Below are positions 39,089 through 48,395 of a DNA stretch of 64,000 bases, one piece after another; position 1 is the stretch's first letter, and each line of letters starts with the position of its first letter. The position numbers and the translations under genes were made by a program. This DNA comes from F23-B02 sp963613665. GTDB lineage: Bacteria > Bacillota > Clostridia > Oscillospirales > Oscillospiraceae. Location of the stretch: assembly GCA_963613665.1 (NCBI GenBank), contig CAVEAL010000011.1, positions 1 through 64,000 of the forward strand, in the 5' to 3' direction. The notes below the pieces were generated by a model. It made no database searches. It had not been told where the DNA came from and was given only the letters and a program-made list of their open reading frames with translations.

Positions 39089-42000
39089 TTAAAAGCCCTC
39101 GAAAAGATTTATCTGCGAGCTCTCAGGCATCTGACCGAACGCACCCATACGGCGCAGCACATCGAGGTGGGTCGTACTGACCTTGGGGCAGGCGGCGCTG
39201 ACCTCCTCGACGGATATGTAGGTCTGACCGTTCTTTGTGCAGTTTTCAAGGTCAACGGCTGCCGTTTCGCCCAGACCGGCTATCGCAACAAAAGGCGGAC
39301 GCAGCCTGCCGTCATCGGTTATCTTGAACTTTGTGGCGCTCGATTCGTAAAGGTCGATGGGCGCAAACTCAAAGCCGCGCATATAAAACTCGTAGACCGA
39401 TTCAAGAGTCGTAAGTATGCTGTCCTCGTTCGCGGTAGCATCGTCTTTTTGACGCAGATCATATATCTTTTTGCGCACTTCGTCAAGCCCGGCCGTCATC
39501 ATTTCAGCGTCAAAGCTGTTTTTCTGACTGCGGCGGTAAAAATACGCGCTGTAAAATGCCAGCGGCTCATGCACCTTGAACCACGCTATGCGGAAGGCCA
39601 TCATGACGTATGCAACGGCGTGGGCCTTCGGGAAGAGATATGCTATCTTGCGGCAGGATTCAATATACCACTCGGGCACGTCGAGCGTGCGCATCTGCGC
39701 CTCGGCGTCCCCCGGGAACTCGCCGCTTTTCTTCACCTTGCCCTTACGCACGGCCTCCATGGTCTTGAACGCAAGCGAGGGCTCCATGCCCTTTTGTATA
39801 AGATAGAGCATGATATCGTCACGGCAGCCCACGGTCTCATTAACGGTCGCAATGCCGTTTACTATAAGGTCGCGGATATTTCCCGCCCAGACGTCGGTTC
39901 CGTGCGAGAAGCCGGACAGGCGCACAAGCGTATCAAACTGCGTGGGCTGCGTATCGACAAGCATCTGGCGCGTAAAGCCGGTGCCGAATTCGGGTATGCC
40001 TATACTGCCGGTCTTGCCTATGATATCGTCATCGTCCGGAAGTCCCAGAACGGTCGGTGTCGTGAATATCTTCATGGTATCGGGATCGGAAAGCAGTATC
40101 TCACGCGCGTTGACGCCCGTTGCATCCTCGAGCATGCGGATCATGGTCGGGTCATCGTGCCCCAGCTCGTCAAGCTTCAGGAGATTTGATTCCATGCAGT
40201 GATATTCAAAATGCGTTGTTACTATGCCGCTCTTGGGATCGTCGGCCGGATGCTGCACGGGGCAGAAGTCTGTAACGTCCATGTCCTGCGGTATGACGAC
40301 AAGGCCGCCGGGGTGCTGACCTGTCGTGCGCTTAACGCCGACAAGGCCCTTTGCAAGGCGGTTTTCCTCGACCTTCGTTACCTTTATGCCGCGCTCCTCG
40401 AGGTATTTTTTAACGTAGCCGTATGCTGTTTTTTCGGCAAGAGTTCCGATCGTTCCCGCTCGGAAAACGTGGTCCGAGCCGAACAGCTCTTCCGTGTATT
40501 TATGTGCCTGCGCCTGGTACTCGCCGGAGAAGTTGAGGTCGATATCAGGCGTTTTTTCATTGCCGGGGAAACCGAGGAAGGTTTCAAACGGTATATCAAA
40601 GCCGTCCTGCCGCATTAGCGTTCCGCACTGCGGGCAGTTTTTAGGCGGCATATCGGCGCCGCAGCCGTATGAGCCGTCGGTTATGAACTCCGAGTGTCTG
40701 CACTTTGGGCAGACATAGTGCGGAGGCAGCGAGTTAACCTCCGTAATGCCGGACATATACGCGACTATCGAGGAGCCGACGGAGCCTCTTGATCCGACAA
40801 GGTAGCCGTGCTCGAGAGAATTCTGAACGAGCTTCTGAGCCGACATATAGATAACGTCATAGTTATGGTCAAGTATCGTTTTGAGCTCCGTATCGACGCG
40901 GGTCTTTACGATCTCCGGAGGATCGTCGCCGTATATCTCCGTCATTCTTCCGTAGACGAGATCGCGCAGGTCACGCGCCGAGTTTTCGATCTTAGGCGGA
41001 TAAAGATCCTTGGGCAGAAGCTCAATATCATCGACCATGTCGGCTATGGCGCGCGGATTTTTTATAACGACCTCACGCGCGGTCTCCTCGCCGAGATAGT
41101 CAAATTCCGCGAGCATCTCGTCGGTAGTACGGAAGAATATCGGACAGCCGCGGTCGGCATCGGAAAATTTCTTTGCCGCCTGAAGTATCTTGCGGTACTG
41201 CTCGTCCTCCGCGTCGAGAAAATGCACGTCGCTTGCTGCGATGACGGGCTTTCCGAGCTGCCTGCCTATATCGAGGATGCGGCGGTTATAGTCCTGAAGG
41301 ACGCTTATATCACTGACAACGCCGTTATCGACGAGAAAGCCGTTGTTGCCCAGCGGCTGAATTTCAAGATAATCGTAAAACGACGCAATGCGCCGAAGCT
41401 CAGAGTCGCTCGCGCCGTGCATGACGGCACCGTACAGCTCGCCCATTCCGCAGGCAGAGCCTATGAGCAGTCCCTCGCGGTGCTTAACAAGCAGGCTCTT
41501 CGGCATTGTCGGGGTCTTGTAGAAGTATTTCAGATACGACTGCGAGACAAGCTCGTACAGGTTTTTAAGGCCGACCTTGTTCTTTACAAGCAGTATCATA
41601 TGCCGCGACTTTGTGTGATCGGCCGGCTTTATGCGGGCATAGACCTCCTGAATGTCATTAACGGTCCTTGCCCCCTGTTTTTCAAGCATGGGCAGAAATC
41701 TTCCCATTATCCGCGCAACGACGAGCGCATCATCCGAGGCGCGGTGGTGGTTAAACTCCGGCAGGCTCAGGCGGTTTGAGACTATATCGAGCTTATGGCG
41801 CTTGAGGTCAGGCAGGAGCGCATGCGACAGCGCAAGCGTATCAATATAGACCGGCTCAAACTCAATACCGCTGCGCTGTGCCGCAGCCGACATGAAGCCG
41901 GTGTCAAAATCGGCATTGTGGGCGACTATCGGCCGGTCTCCGACAAATTGAAGGAAGCTCTTCATGGCCTCGGCCTCGCCCGGAGCGCCTTTGACGTCGC

Positions 42001-43087
42001 GGTCGGTTATGCCGGTCAGCTGGGTTATCTCTGCCGGTATGTGCATTCCGGGGTCAACGAAGGTATTGAAGGTCTCTTTTATCTCGCCTCCGGCGTATAT
42101 AACGGCGCCTATCTCCGTCATGCGGTCGGAGCCTGCGTTGAGGCCCGTCGTCTCTATATCGAAGGCGACCATCTCGTCGTACATATCCCTGTCACTGCTG
42201 CCGTGCACGGCAAGGCTGCCGTCCATATCGTTCACAAAATAACATTCGCAGCCATAGATTATCTTGACACAGTGCTTCTTGCCGGCCTTCCACATGTCGG
42301 GGAAAGCCTGCAGGACGCCGTGATCCGTGACGGCTATTGCCGGATGACCCCAGTATGCTGCGCGTTTTACGATGGCAGCAGGGTCCGTGAGCGCATCAAG
42401 AGCGGAAAAACGCGTGTGCACATGCAGCTCAACGCGCTTTTCCTCTGCGTTATCGGGACGTATGTATTTCTTTCCGACGACGATATCCTTGGGCTCAAGG
42501 ATTATATCCTCGTCATAGCGGCTGTATGTCACAAAGCCGTTTACTATGAGGTGGTCGCCGATATTTATCTTGTTTATTATCGACTGATCATCATCGGCGC
42601 GGAGGAATTTGACAACTCTTATCGAGCCGGTGAGATCGGTGATGTCAAAGCTCAGCATTGCGCCGTCGCGCTTTTTGAGCTTGCGGCTGGTGACCTCGAA
42701 CACGTCGCCTTCTATGGCTATGCGGCCGGAGTCCTGATTGAGTTCGCCCATCGGCGTCGGAGATTTTTTTATGCCGTGTCCCATGAGCACCTTGCCGCTG
42801 CCGCCCGGGGCCGCCGCCGCTGCCGCAGCGGGTGCCGCGGTCTTTTTGAGCTCGGGACTGTCGGCAATTATATTCGTCCGCAGTCCGTAATCGGCATGCA
42901 GCGCGGCGCACACGGCATTGAGTTCAGCAGGTGCGGGAGTGCGCGCAAAATGCGCCCGAATGCTCATCGTTCCGGCTTCGAGGCTTATCTCAACATCGGT
43001 AACGTATGCTTTATCAAGGCCGCCGCAGCTTGAAGCGTGACCGGCAGCACCCGGAAATATATCGAGAAATGAAGTATGTTCGCTCAA
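39089..43087 (-). CDS. polC: DNA polymerase III alpha subunit, PolC type (TTG start)
   Basis: Replicative polymerase with integral 3'-5' exonuclease, typical of low-GC Gram-positives. 1332 residues. Order: an N-terminal domain beginning SEHTSFLDIFPG, an OB fold, the PHP domain (VELHVHTRFSALDAL), the inserted DEDD exonuclease (VAFDIETTGLNAGSDRM; HNADFD), the zinc motif CPKCRHSEF...CPQCG, and the C-family polymerase core (TPDIDLNFSGEYQ; GTIGTLAEKTAYG). The start is TTG, one nucleotide after the ispG stop, with AAGGAC upstream. No other start precedes residue 42, and the preceding residues look conserved. Last gene of the pyrH-ispG run. Confidence 0.97.
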   Translation of the reverse strand: MSEHTSFLDIFPGAAGHASSCGGLDKAYVTDVEISLEAGTMSIRAHFARTPAPAELNAVCAALHADYGLRTNIIADSPELKKTAAPAAAAAAAPGGSGKVLMGHGIKKSPTPMGELNQDSGRIAIEGDVFEVTSRKLKKRDGAMLSFDITDLTGSIRVVKFLRADDDQSIINKINIGDHLIVNGFVTYSRYDEDIILEPKDIVVGKKYIRPDNAEEKRVELHVHTRFSALDALTDPAAIVKRAAYWGHPAIAVTDHGVLQAFPDMWKAGKKHCVKIIYGCECYFVNDMDGSLAVHGSSDRDMYDEMVAFDIETTGLNAGSDRMTEIGAVIYAGGEIKETFNTFVDPGMHIPAEITQLTGITDRDVKGAPGEAEAMKSFLQFVGDRPIVAHNADFDTGFMSAAAQRSGIEFEPVYIDTLALSHALLPDLKRHKLDIVSNRLSLPEFNHHRASDDALVVARIMGRFLPMLEKQGARTVNDIQEVYARIKPADHTKSRHMILLVKNKVGLKNLYELVSQSYLKYFYKTPTMPKSLLVKHREGLLIGSACGMGELYGAVMHGASDSELRRIASFYDYLEIQPLGNNGFLVDNGVVSDISVLQDYNRRILDIGRQLGKPVIAASDVHFLDAEDEQYRKILQAAKKFSDADRGCPIFFRTTDEMLAEFDYLGEETAREVVIKNPRAIADMVDDIELLPKDLYPPKIENSARDLRDLVYGRMTEIYGDDPPEIVKTRVDTELKTILDHNYDVIYMSAQKLVQNSLEHGYLVGSRGSVGSSIVAYMSGITEVNSLPPHYVCPKCRHSEFITDGSYGCGADMPPKNCPQCGTLMRQDGFDIPFETFLGFPGNEKTPDIDLNFSGEYQAQAHKYTEELFGSDHVFRAGTIGTLAEKTAYGYVKKYLEERGIKVTKVEENRLAKGLVGVKRTTGQHPGGLVVIPQDMDVTDFCPVQHPADDPKSGIVTTHFEYHCMESNLLKLDELGHDDPTMIRMLEDATGVNAREILLSDPDTMKIFTTPTVLGLPDDDDIIGKTGSIGIPEFGTGFTRQMLVDTQPTQFDTLVRLSGFSHGTDVWAGNIRDLIVNGIATVNETVGCRDDIMLYLIQKGMEPSLAFKTMEAVRKGKVKKSGEFPGDAEAQMRTLDVPEWYIESCRKIAYLFPKAHAVAYVMMAFRIAWFKVHEPLAFYSAYFYRRSQKNSFDAEMMTAGLDEVRKKIYDLRQKDDATANEDSILTTLESVYEFYMRGFEFAPIDLYESSATKFKITDDGRLRPPFVAIAGLGETAAVDLENCTKNGQTYISVEEVSAACPKVSTTHLDVLRRMGAFGQMPESSQINLFEGF

Positions 43088-43088
43088 T

Positions 43089-44144
43089 TTAACTGTCCTT
43101 TTCTATGAGGTCTATGAGTGCGTCGCACAGGCGGTCATACGGATAGGTTCCCAGCACCTGACCGTGCTTGAACAGCAGGCCGCAGTCCTTGCCGCCGGCT
43201 ATGCCGTAGTCGGCCTCTCTTGCTTCGCCCGGGCCGTTTACCACGCAGCCCATGACGGCGACGGTAATGTTCCTGTCTATACCTGAGATGCGCTTTTCGA
43301 CCTCGTTTGCGAGCGATATGAGGTCTATATTCGTTCTGCCGCAGGTCGGGCAGGATACAAGTCGTATGCCCTGCCGCAGTCCGCAGGCCTTGAGTATCGC
43401 GCAGGCGGCCTTGACCTCCTCGACGGGGTCTGCCGTGAGCGATACGCGAACGGTGTCGCCTATTCCCTCGCACAGCAGAGTGCCTATGCCGACGGCCGAC
43501 TGTATCGTTCCGTTCCACGCCGTTCCCGTTTCCGTCACGCCCACGTGCAGCGGGTACGGAAGTTCGCTTGATGCAAGGCGGTAGGCAGCCACGGTAAGGG
43601 GCACGGACGAGGATTTCATGGATACGCATATATCGTCAAAATCATATTTATTGAGAAGCTCTATATGCCTTTTTGCGCTCTCGAGCATCGCCTCGGGGCA
43701 GGGGTGACCGTATTTTTCAAGCAGAGACTTCTCAAGGCTGCCGGCATTCACGCCGATACGGATGGGGATACCGCGCTCACGGCAGGCCTCCGCCACCCTG
43801 CGGACATTTTCCTCGCTGCCGATATTGCCGGGATTTATACGTATCTTGTCTATCCCGCGCTCGGCTACGGCAAGCGCCAAGCGGTGGTCGAAATGGATAT
43901 CGGCGACAAGCGGCATGTCCGTCAGGCGCTTTATCTCCGGTATGACCTCGGCTGCCGCCATATCGGGTATGGCAAGGCGCACGATATCGCAGCCGGCGGC
44001 GCGCAGCCGCTTTATCTGCCCGACCGTTGACGGCACATCGTGCGTCTTTGTATTGCACATCGACTGAATGGAGACGGGCGCAAGGGCGCCTATCTCCACA
44101 CTGCCGGCTCTTATCTTCTTTGTCATCTTTCTCTGAAACATCAT
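43089..44144 (-). CDS. ispG: 4-hydroxy-3-methylbut-2-enyl-diphosphate synthase
   Basis: Reductively opens MEcPP to HMBPP in the MEP isoprenoid pathway, using a [4Fe-4S] cluster. About 351 residues, the short two-domain form. Cluster ligands are Cys265 and Cys268 in SCPTCGR and Cys300 in MGCVVNGPGE, with the third-site Glu following. The N-terminal TIM barrel shows PVSIQSM and ADIHFDHRLAL. The start is placed at ATG 44144 just after the rseP stop; ATG 44141 and GTG 44150 are alternatives. It sits with dxr and uppS, linking MEP synthesis to undecaprenyl-phosphate supply. Confidence 0.95.
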   Translation of the reverse strand: MMFQRKMTKKIRAGSVEIGALAPVSIQSMCNTKTHDVPSTVGQIKRLRAAGCDIVRLAIPDMAAAEVIPEIKRLTDMPLVADIHFDHRLALAVAERGIDKIRINPGNIGSEENVRRVAEACRERGIPIRIGVNAGSLEKSLLEKYGHPCPEAMLESAKRHIELLNKYDFDDICVSMKSSSVPLTVAAYRLASSELPYPLHVGVTETGTAWNGTIQSAVGIGTLLCEGIGDTVRVSLTADPVEEVKAACAILKACGLRQGIRLVSCPTCGRTNIDLISLANEVEKRISGIDRNITVAVMGCVVNGPGEAREADYGIAGGKDCGLLFKHGQVLGTYPYDRLCDALIDLIEKDS

Positions 44145-44146
44145 GC

Positions 44147-45190
44147 TCACCCCGTTATGAGTCTTGCTATGTCGTTATACATTATAAATACCATCAGAAG
44201 CAGCAGGAGCACCATGCCTCCGGCGTGGATGTAGCCCTCATACTTCGGATCGGGCTTTCTCCTGCTCACCGTCTCGTAAATGACGGTCACTATCAGGAAA
44301 AACACTCTGCCTCCGTCAAGCGCCGGAATGGGCAGCATATTCATGATGGCGAGGTTAATGGCGATGAATGCCGAGAAATACAGCATGCTGTACATTGCGT
44401 CGGCGGTGGTCTCGGCAGAGGAGCCGACGTCGTTCATCATATCGACGATGCCGACGGGACCCGCCATTTCGTCAACGCCGACGGCACCGTGGATCAGATC
44501 GCCGAGTCCAAGCCAGACAAGGCGCGAAAACTCCTTGGCGGTGTTCCAGATATATTCGAGCTCAACTCCGAAGGTCGCTTCCTCAACACCCCACACGAAG
44601 CCGAATTTGAGCCCCTGCTCGCTCTCGATAGTCGGAACGAGCTTCATGTCTTCAAACTCCACCTTCTGTCCGTCGCGGAGCATAACGATATCGTACACGC
44701 CGTCCCCCCGCTCAAGGAACATGGAAACGTCGCTTATAAGATATATTCTGTGTCCGTCGATACTGTAAAACTCGTCACCGGCCTGGAAGGTTTCGGGCGT
44801 ATTATACCGGCAGCCGTCAAGAAAGCTGTCTATAACGGGTGCGCGGAAGGCCTGCGCTCCGCTGTACATGACGGCGATGAGCACAACGCCCAGCACGAAA
44901 TTCATAAACGAGCCCGCGCACAGTATAACAAAGCGCTTCCAGAAGCCCTGATTGGGGAAGGCGCGCGGATCGGCCGACTCCTCATCCTCGCCCATGGCAC
45001 AGAAGCCGCCTATGGGCAGGATACGCAGCGAATACTGTGTTTCGCCCATTTGTCTTTTGAATATTGCCGGACCCATGCCTATCGAAAACTCATCCACGCG
45101 GACCCCGCAGCATTTTGCCGCGGTAAAGTGTCCGAACTCGTGTATGGCGATAAGCACGCCGAACATTATTATTGCGATTACGATATACAT
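44147..45190 (-). CDS. rseP: RseP-family site-2 zinc metalloprotease
   Basis: 347-residue intramembrane protease (M50). The zinc motif HEFGH is at residues 17-21 in TM1, and the third ligand lies in NMLPIPALDGGR near the C-terminus. A PDZ-like domain occupies the middle (about 110-200). It cleaves membrane-embedded anti-sigma factors or signal-peptide remnants. The start shares one base with the dxr stop (TAATG), indicating tight coupling. Confidence 0.95.
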   Translation of the reverse strand: MYIVIAIIMFGVLIAIHEFGHFTAAKCCGVRVDEFSIGMGPAIFKRQMGETQYSLRILPIGGFCAMGEDEESADPRAFPNQGFWKRFVILCAGSFMNFVLGVVLIAVMYSGAQAFRAPVIDSFLDGCRYNTPETFQAGDEFYSIDGHRIYLISDVSMFLERGDGVYDIVMLRDGQKVEFEDMKLVPTIESEQGLKFGFVWGVEEATFGVELEYIWNTAKEFSRLVWLGLGDLIHGAVGVDEMAGPVGIVDMMNDVGSSAETTADAMYSMLYFSAFIAINLAIMNMLPIPALDGGRVFFLIVTVIYETVSRRKPDPKYEGYIHAGGMVLLLLLMVFIMYNDIARLITG

Positions 45191-46335
45191 TAGGAAAACT
45201 GCTCCCTGACAAATACTCTTGCCTGCTCGTCGGCGGCCAGCACGGCCTCAAGATCGGGCTCATTAACTATTTCTATGTTCTCGACCGCCTGCAAAGCACA
45301 GTCATATATCTGATTATAACCGAGGCGGCGGTTTAAGAACATTGCGACGGCGACCTCGTTTGCGGCGCTCATGATGCAGGGCGCTGTGCCGCCGCGGCGC
45401 GCGCAGTCCATGGCGAGCTTCAGACACGGTGTCTTTTCATAGTCGGGCGCTTCAAAGGTCATATCCTTCATTGCGTAGAAATCGAGACGCTCAAATGGCG
45501 ACGCCTTACGCTCTGGATATGTCATTGCAAGCTGTATCGGCAGTCCCATATCGGGAACGCCGAGCTGTGCGATCACCGTTCCGTCAACGAGCTCGACCAT
45601 GGAGTGGACGATGCTCTGCGGGTGCACGACGACCTGGATATCGTCCGGACTTACACCGAAAAGATGCATGGCCTCTATAAATTCGAGACCCTTGTTCATC
45701 ATCGTGGCAGAATCGACCGATATCTTCGCGCCCATGCTCCAGTTAGGATGCTTCACGGCCTGCTCCGGCGTAACGTTTTCAAGCTCTGCGCGGCTTTTTC
45801 CTCTGAACGGTCCGCCGCTGCCGGTAAGCAGTATTTTTCTGAGCTCACCGGGCTGCCTGCCCATGAGACACTGAAAGATGGCCGAGTGCTCCGAATCGAC
45901 GGGCACTATCTCCGCCCCGGCTGCTGCCGCTGCCGGCATGACGATCTCTCCCGCACACACGAGAGTTTCCTTATTTGCAAGCGCTATGCGCTTTTTTTCG
46001 CTTATGGCCGCAAGCGTCGGGCGCAGTCCCACAGAGCCCGACACCGCGGTGACAACGCAGTCGGCCTCGGGAAGCGTCGCGGCCTCTATGAGCCCCTGCA
46101 TACCGCTGCCGACGCGGATATCGGTATCGGCAAGGCGCGTCTTGAGGTCCTTTGCGGCATCTTCGTCGAATACGGCTACGAATTTCGGCTTGAGTTCCCT
46201 CGCCTGCCGTTCAACGAGCTCCGTTTTTTTATTTGCCGTCAGCGCAGCGACCGGAACACCCAGATGCTTTGCCGCAGCTATGCTCTGACGACCTATCGAG
46301 CCGGTCGAGCCTAGTATGGATACGGCTTTTATCAT
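45190..46335 (-). CDS. dxr: 1-deoxy-D-xylulose-5-phosphate reductoisomerase
   Basis: Second MEP-pathway enzyme, NADPH-dependent. 381 residues. NADPH motif GSTGSIGRQS (9-18), LANKETLVCAG, the metal-binding PVDSEHSAIFQ, and WSMGAKISVDSATMMNKGLE (cut: MGAKISVDSATMMNKG). The start overlaps the uppS stop in ATGA. In most Bacillota cdsA separates uppS and dxr; here the two genes are directly fused by overlap. Confidence 0.97.
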   Translation of the reverse strand: MIKAVSILGSTGSIGRQSIAAAKHLGVPVAALTANKKTELVERQARELKPKFVAVFDEDAAKDLKTRLADTDIRVGSGMQGLIEAATLPEADCVVTAVSGSVGLRPTLAAISEKKRIALANKETLVCAGEIVMPAAAAAGAEIVPVDSEHSAIFQCLMGRQPGELRKILLTGSGGPFRGKSRAELENVTPEQAVKHPNWSMGAKISVDSATMMNKGLEFIEAMHLFGVSPDDIQVVVHPQSIVHSMVELVDGTVIAQLGVPDMGLPIQLAMTYPERKASPFERLDFYAMKDMTFEAPDYEKTPCLKLAMDCARRGGTAPCIMSAANEVAVAMFLNRRLGYNQIYDCALQAVENIEIVNEPDLEAVLAADEQARVFVREQFS

Positions 46336-47075
46336 GGCTTTACACCTCCGAAACGGCGGTCACGGCTTCTGAATACCGCTATCGCCTTGTCCAGCTCCTG
46401 CGGAGTGAAATCCGGCCAGAGCGTGTCGGTGTAATAAAACTCCGAATACGCGCACTGCCACAGCAGGAAATTTGAAAGGCGGTATTCTCCGCCGGGTCTT
46501 ATAAGAAGGTCAGGGTCGGGTATGCCGGCAGAGTACATATAGCCGGAAAACTCCTCCTCGGTGAGTCTGCCGTCGGTTCTGCCCGCCGCATAATCCTCAG
46601 CGTAGGCCTGCGCCGCGCGCACGATCTCAGCCCGTCCGCCGTAATTTATGCAGATATTGGCCTGAAAGCCCTCTATATCCCGCGATATCTCGTCGGTCTC
46701 GGCAATGAGCTCCTGAAGCTGCGGCGACAGCCGCGAAACATCGCCGAATACCTTCATGCGTATATTCTTCCTGCGCATATCGCGTATCGCCTCATGCAGA
46801 TACTTGTCCAGCAGCTTCATTATGCCGCCGACCTCTTCCTCAGGGCGTTTCCAGTTTTCGGTCGAGAAGGCGTAAACGGTGAGGTACTCTACGCCTATCT
46901 CCTTGCAGTAGGTGGCAATATTTCTGAATGTCTCGGAACCTGCAAGATGCCCCGCATTACGCGGCATCAGGCGTTTTTTCGCCCAGCGGCCGTTGCCGTC
47001 AAGTATGATGGCAATATGGCGGGGAAGGCCTTCCGCCCGCTCCCCCGCCGCATTGATGCTTTTATTCTCGCCCAT
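46332..47075 (-). CDS. uppS: Undecaprenyl diphosphate synthase (isoprenyl transferase)
   Basis: Cis-prenyltransferase making the C55 lipid carrier for wall synthesis. 247 residues. Signature motifs: IILDGNGRWAKKR (about 25-37, catalytic Asp), HLAGSETFRN, YAFSTENWKRP and a C-terminal DLLIRPGGEYRLSNFLLWQ (core RPGGEYRLSNF). It starts 2 nt after the frr stop and overlaps dxr by 4 nt. Confidence 0.97.
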   Translation of the reverse strand: MGENKSINAAGERAEGLPRHIAIILDGNGRWAKKRLMPRNAGHLAGSETFRNIATYCKEIGVEYLTVYAFSTENWKRPEEEVGGIMKLLDKYLHEAIRDMRRKNIRMKVFGDVSRLSPQLQELIAETDEISRDIEGFQANICINYGGRAEIVRAAQAYAEDYAAGRTDGRLTEEEFSGYMYSAGIPDPDLLIRPGGEYRLSNFLLWQCAYSEFYYTDTLWPDFTPQELDKAIAVFRSRDRRFGGVKP

Positions 47076-47077
47076 GA

Positions 47078-47629
47078 TCAGATCTCGAAAAGTTCCTTTT
47101 CCTTTGCCTCTGCGATGGCCTCGACTTCCTTGATGTAGTCGTCGGTCAGCTTCTGAATGTCCTTTTCAATGTCCTTGTAGTCGTCCTCGGTTATCTCGGA
47201 CGCCTTCTGCTGCTTTTTGAACTTATCTATCGCGTCGCGGCGGATATTTCTGACCGCCACCTTGGACTCCTCGCCGTATTTCTTTACCTGCTTTGCCAGC
47301 TCCTTGCGGCGCTCCTCGGTAAGCTGCGGGAATACAAGTCTTATGACTCTGCCGTCGTTCTGTGGATTGATGCCCAGGTCGGAGGCAAGGATCGCCTTCT
47401 CTATGCCCTTGAGCACCGAGCCGTCCCAGGGCTGGATCATCAGAGAGCGCGGGTCGGGCACGGAAATGGATGCGACCTGCTGGATGGGGGTGGGCACGCC
47501 ATAGTAATCGACAGTTATCTGATCGAGAACCGCCGCGTTTGCTCTGCCGGCGCGCACGGATGCAAGCTGAGTTTTCAGCACCTCCGCGGTCTTTTTCATT
47601 TTGCTTTCGATTTCGGGATATTTGGACAT
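47078..47629 (-). CDS. frr: Ribosome-recycling factor
   Basis: 183-residue factor that with EF-G splits post-termination ribosomes. Full length, with the conserved RAGRANAAVLD, PIQQVASISVPDPR and a C-terminal NIRRDAIDKFKK helix. GGAGGTAACATC precedes the ATG. It stands between pyrH and uppS in the usual bacterial order. Confidence 0.97.
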   Translation of the reverse strand: MSKYPEIESKMKKTAEVLKTQLASVRAGRANAAVLDQITVDYYGVPTPIQQVASISVPDPRSLMIQPWDGSVLKGIEKAILASDLGINPQNDGRVIRLVFPQLTEERRKELAKQVKKYGEESKVAVRNIRRDAIDKFKKQQKASEITEDDYKDIEKDIQKLTDDYIKEVEAIAEAKEKELFEI

Positions 47630-47663
47630 GATGTTACCTCCTGAACATTTATTTTCGTTTAAC

Positions 47664-48380
47664 TTATTTGCTTACAGTCGTCCCGAGCTTTTCGCCCTCA
47701 AGCACGCGGACTATGTTTTCCGGCTCGGCAAGGGCGAAGACGATGACGGGGATATCGTTATCCATTGCAAGGCTCGTTGCAGTGCTGTCCATAACGGCAA
47801 GATGCTGTGCGAGAACATCGTCGTAGCTTATGCTGTCATACTTAACGGCGCTCGGGTCAAGTCTCGGATCCGCCGAGTAAACGCCGTCGATGTTCTTTGC
47901 AAGAAGAATGGCATCCGCGCCGATCTCCGCTGCACGGAGCACCGCTGCCGTATCGGTAGAGAAAAACGGGCATCCCGTTCCGCAGCCGAACATGACGACC
48001 TTGCCGGAACGAAGATACAGGGCGGCCTTGTCGGTGCTGTATCTTTCGCCGACACCCTGAATATCGACAGCCGTGAGCACCTTTGCCTCACCGCCGCACT
48101 GGCGCAGCACATCGGCAAAGGCAAGGCAGTTCATCGCCGTTGCGAGCATACCCATACGGTCAGCCGACACGCGCTCTACATGGCCCGCGCCGTCCTTTAC
48201 GCCGCGCCAGAAGTTGCCGCCGCCGACGACTATGCCGACCTCGACACCCATTTCGGTGCATTTATTGACGGATTTGCAGACCTTTGAGATAAAGTCAAAG
48301 TCAAAGCCGGTCTTTTTTTCACCGGCAAGAGCCTCGCCGCTTATTTTGATAAGAATTCTCTTATAAACAGGGTCAGACAT
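47664..48380 (-). CDS. pyrH: UMP kinase
   Basis: Phosphorylates UMP to UDP; hexameric and allosterically controlled. 238 residues from ATG 48380 (AGGAG 7 nt upstream; an upstream in-frame TTG is rejected). Motifs: KISGEAL (phosphate loop), VVGGGNFWRG, DRMGMLATAMN and TGCPFFSTDTAAVLRA (core GCPFFSTDT). It follows the EamA transporter gene by 15 nt and precedes frr by 34 nt. The rpsB-tsf genes that often lie upstream are replaced here by the transporter gene. Confidence 0.97.
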   Translation of the reverse strand: MSDPVYKRILIKISGEALAGEKKTGFDFDFISKVCKSVNKCTEMGVEVGIVVGGGNFWRGVKDGAGHVERVSADRMGMLATAMNCLAFADVLRQCGGEAKVLTAVDIQGVGERYSTDKAALYLRSGKVVMFGCGTGCPFFSTDTAAVLRAAEIGADAILLAKNIDGVYSADPRLDPSAVKYDSISYDDVLAQHLAVMDSTATSLAMDNDIPVIVFALAEPENIVRVLEGEKLGTTVSK

Positions 48381-48395
48381 AAACAATCTCCTTTA

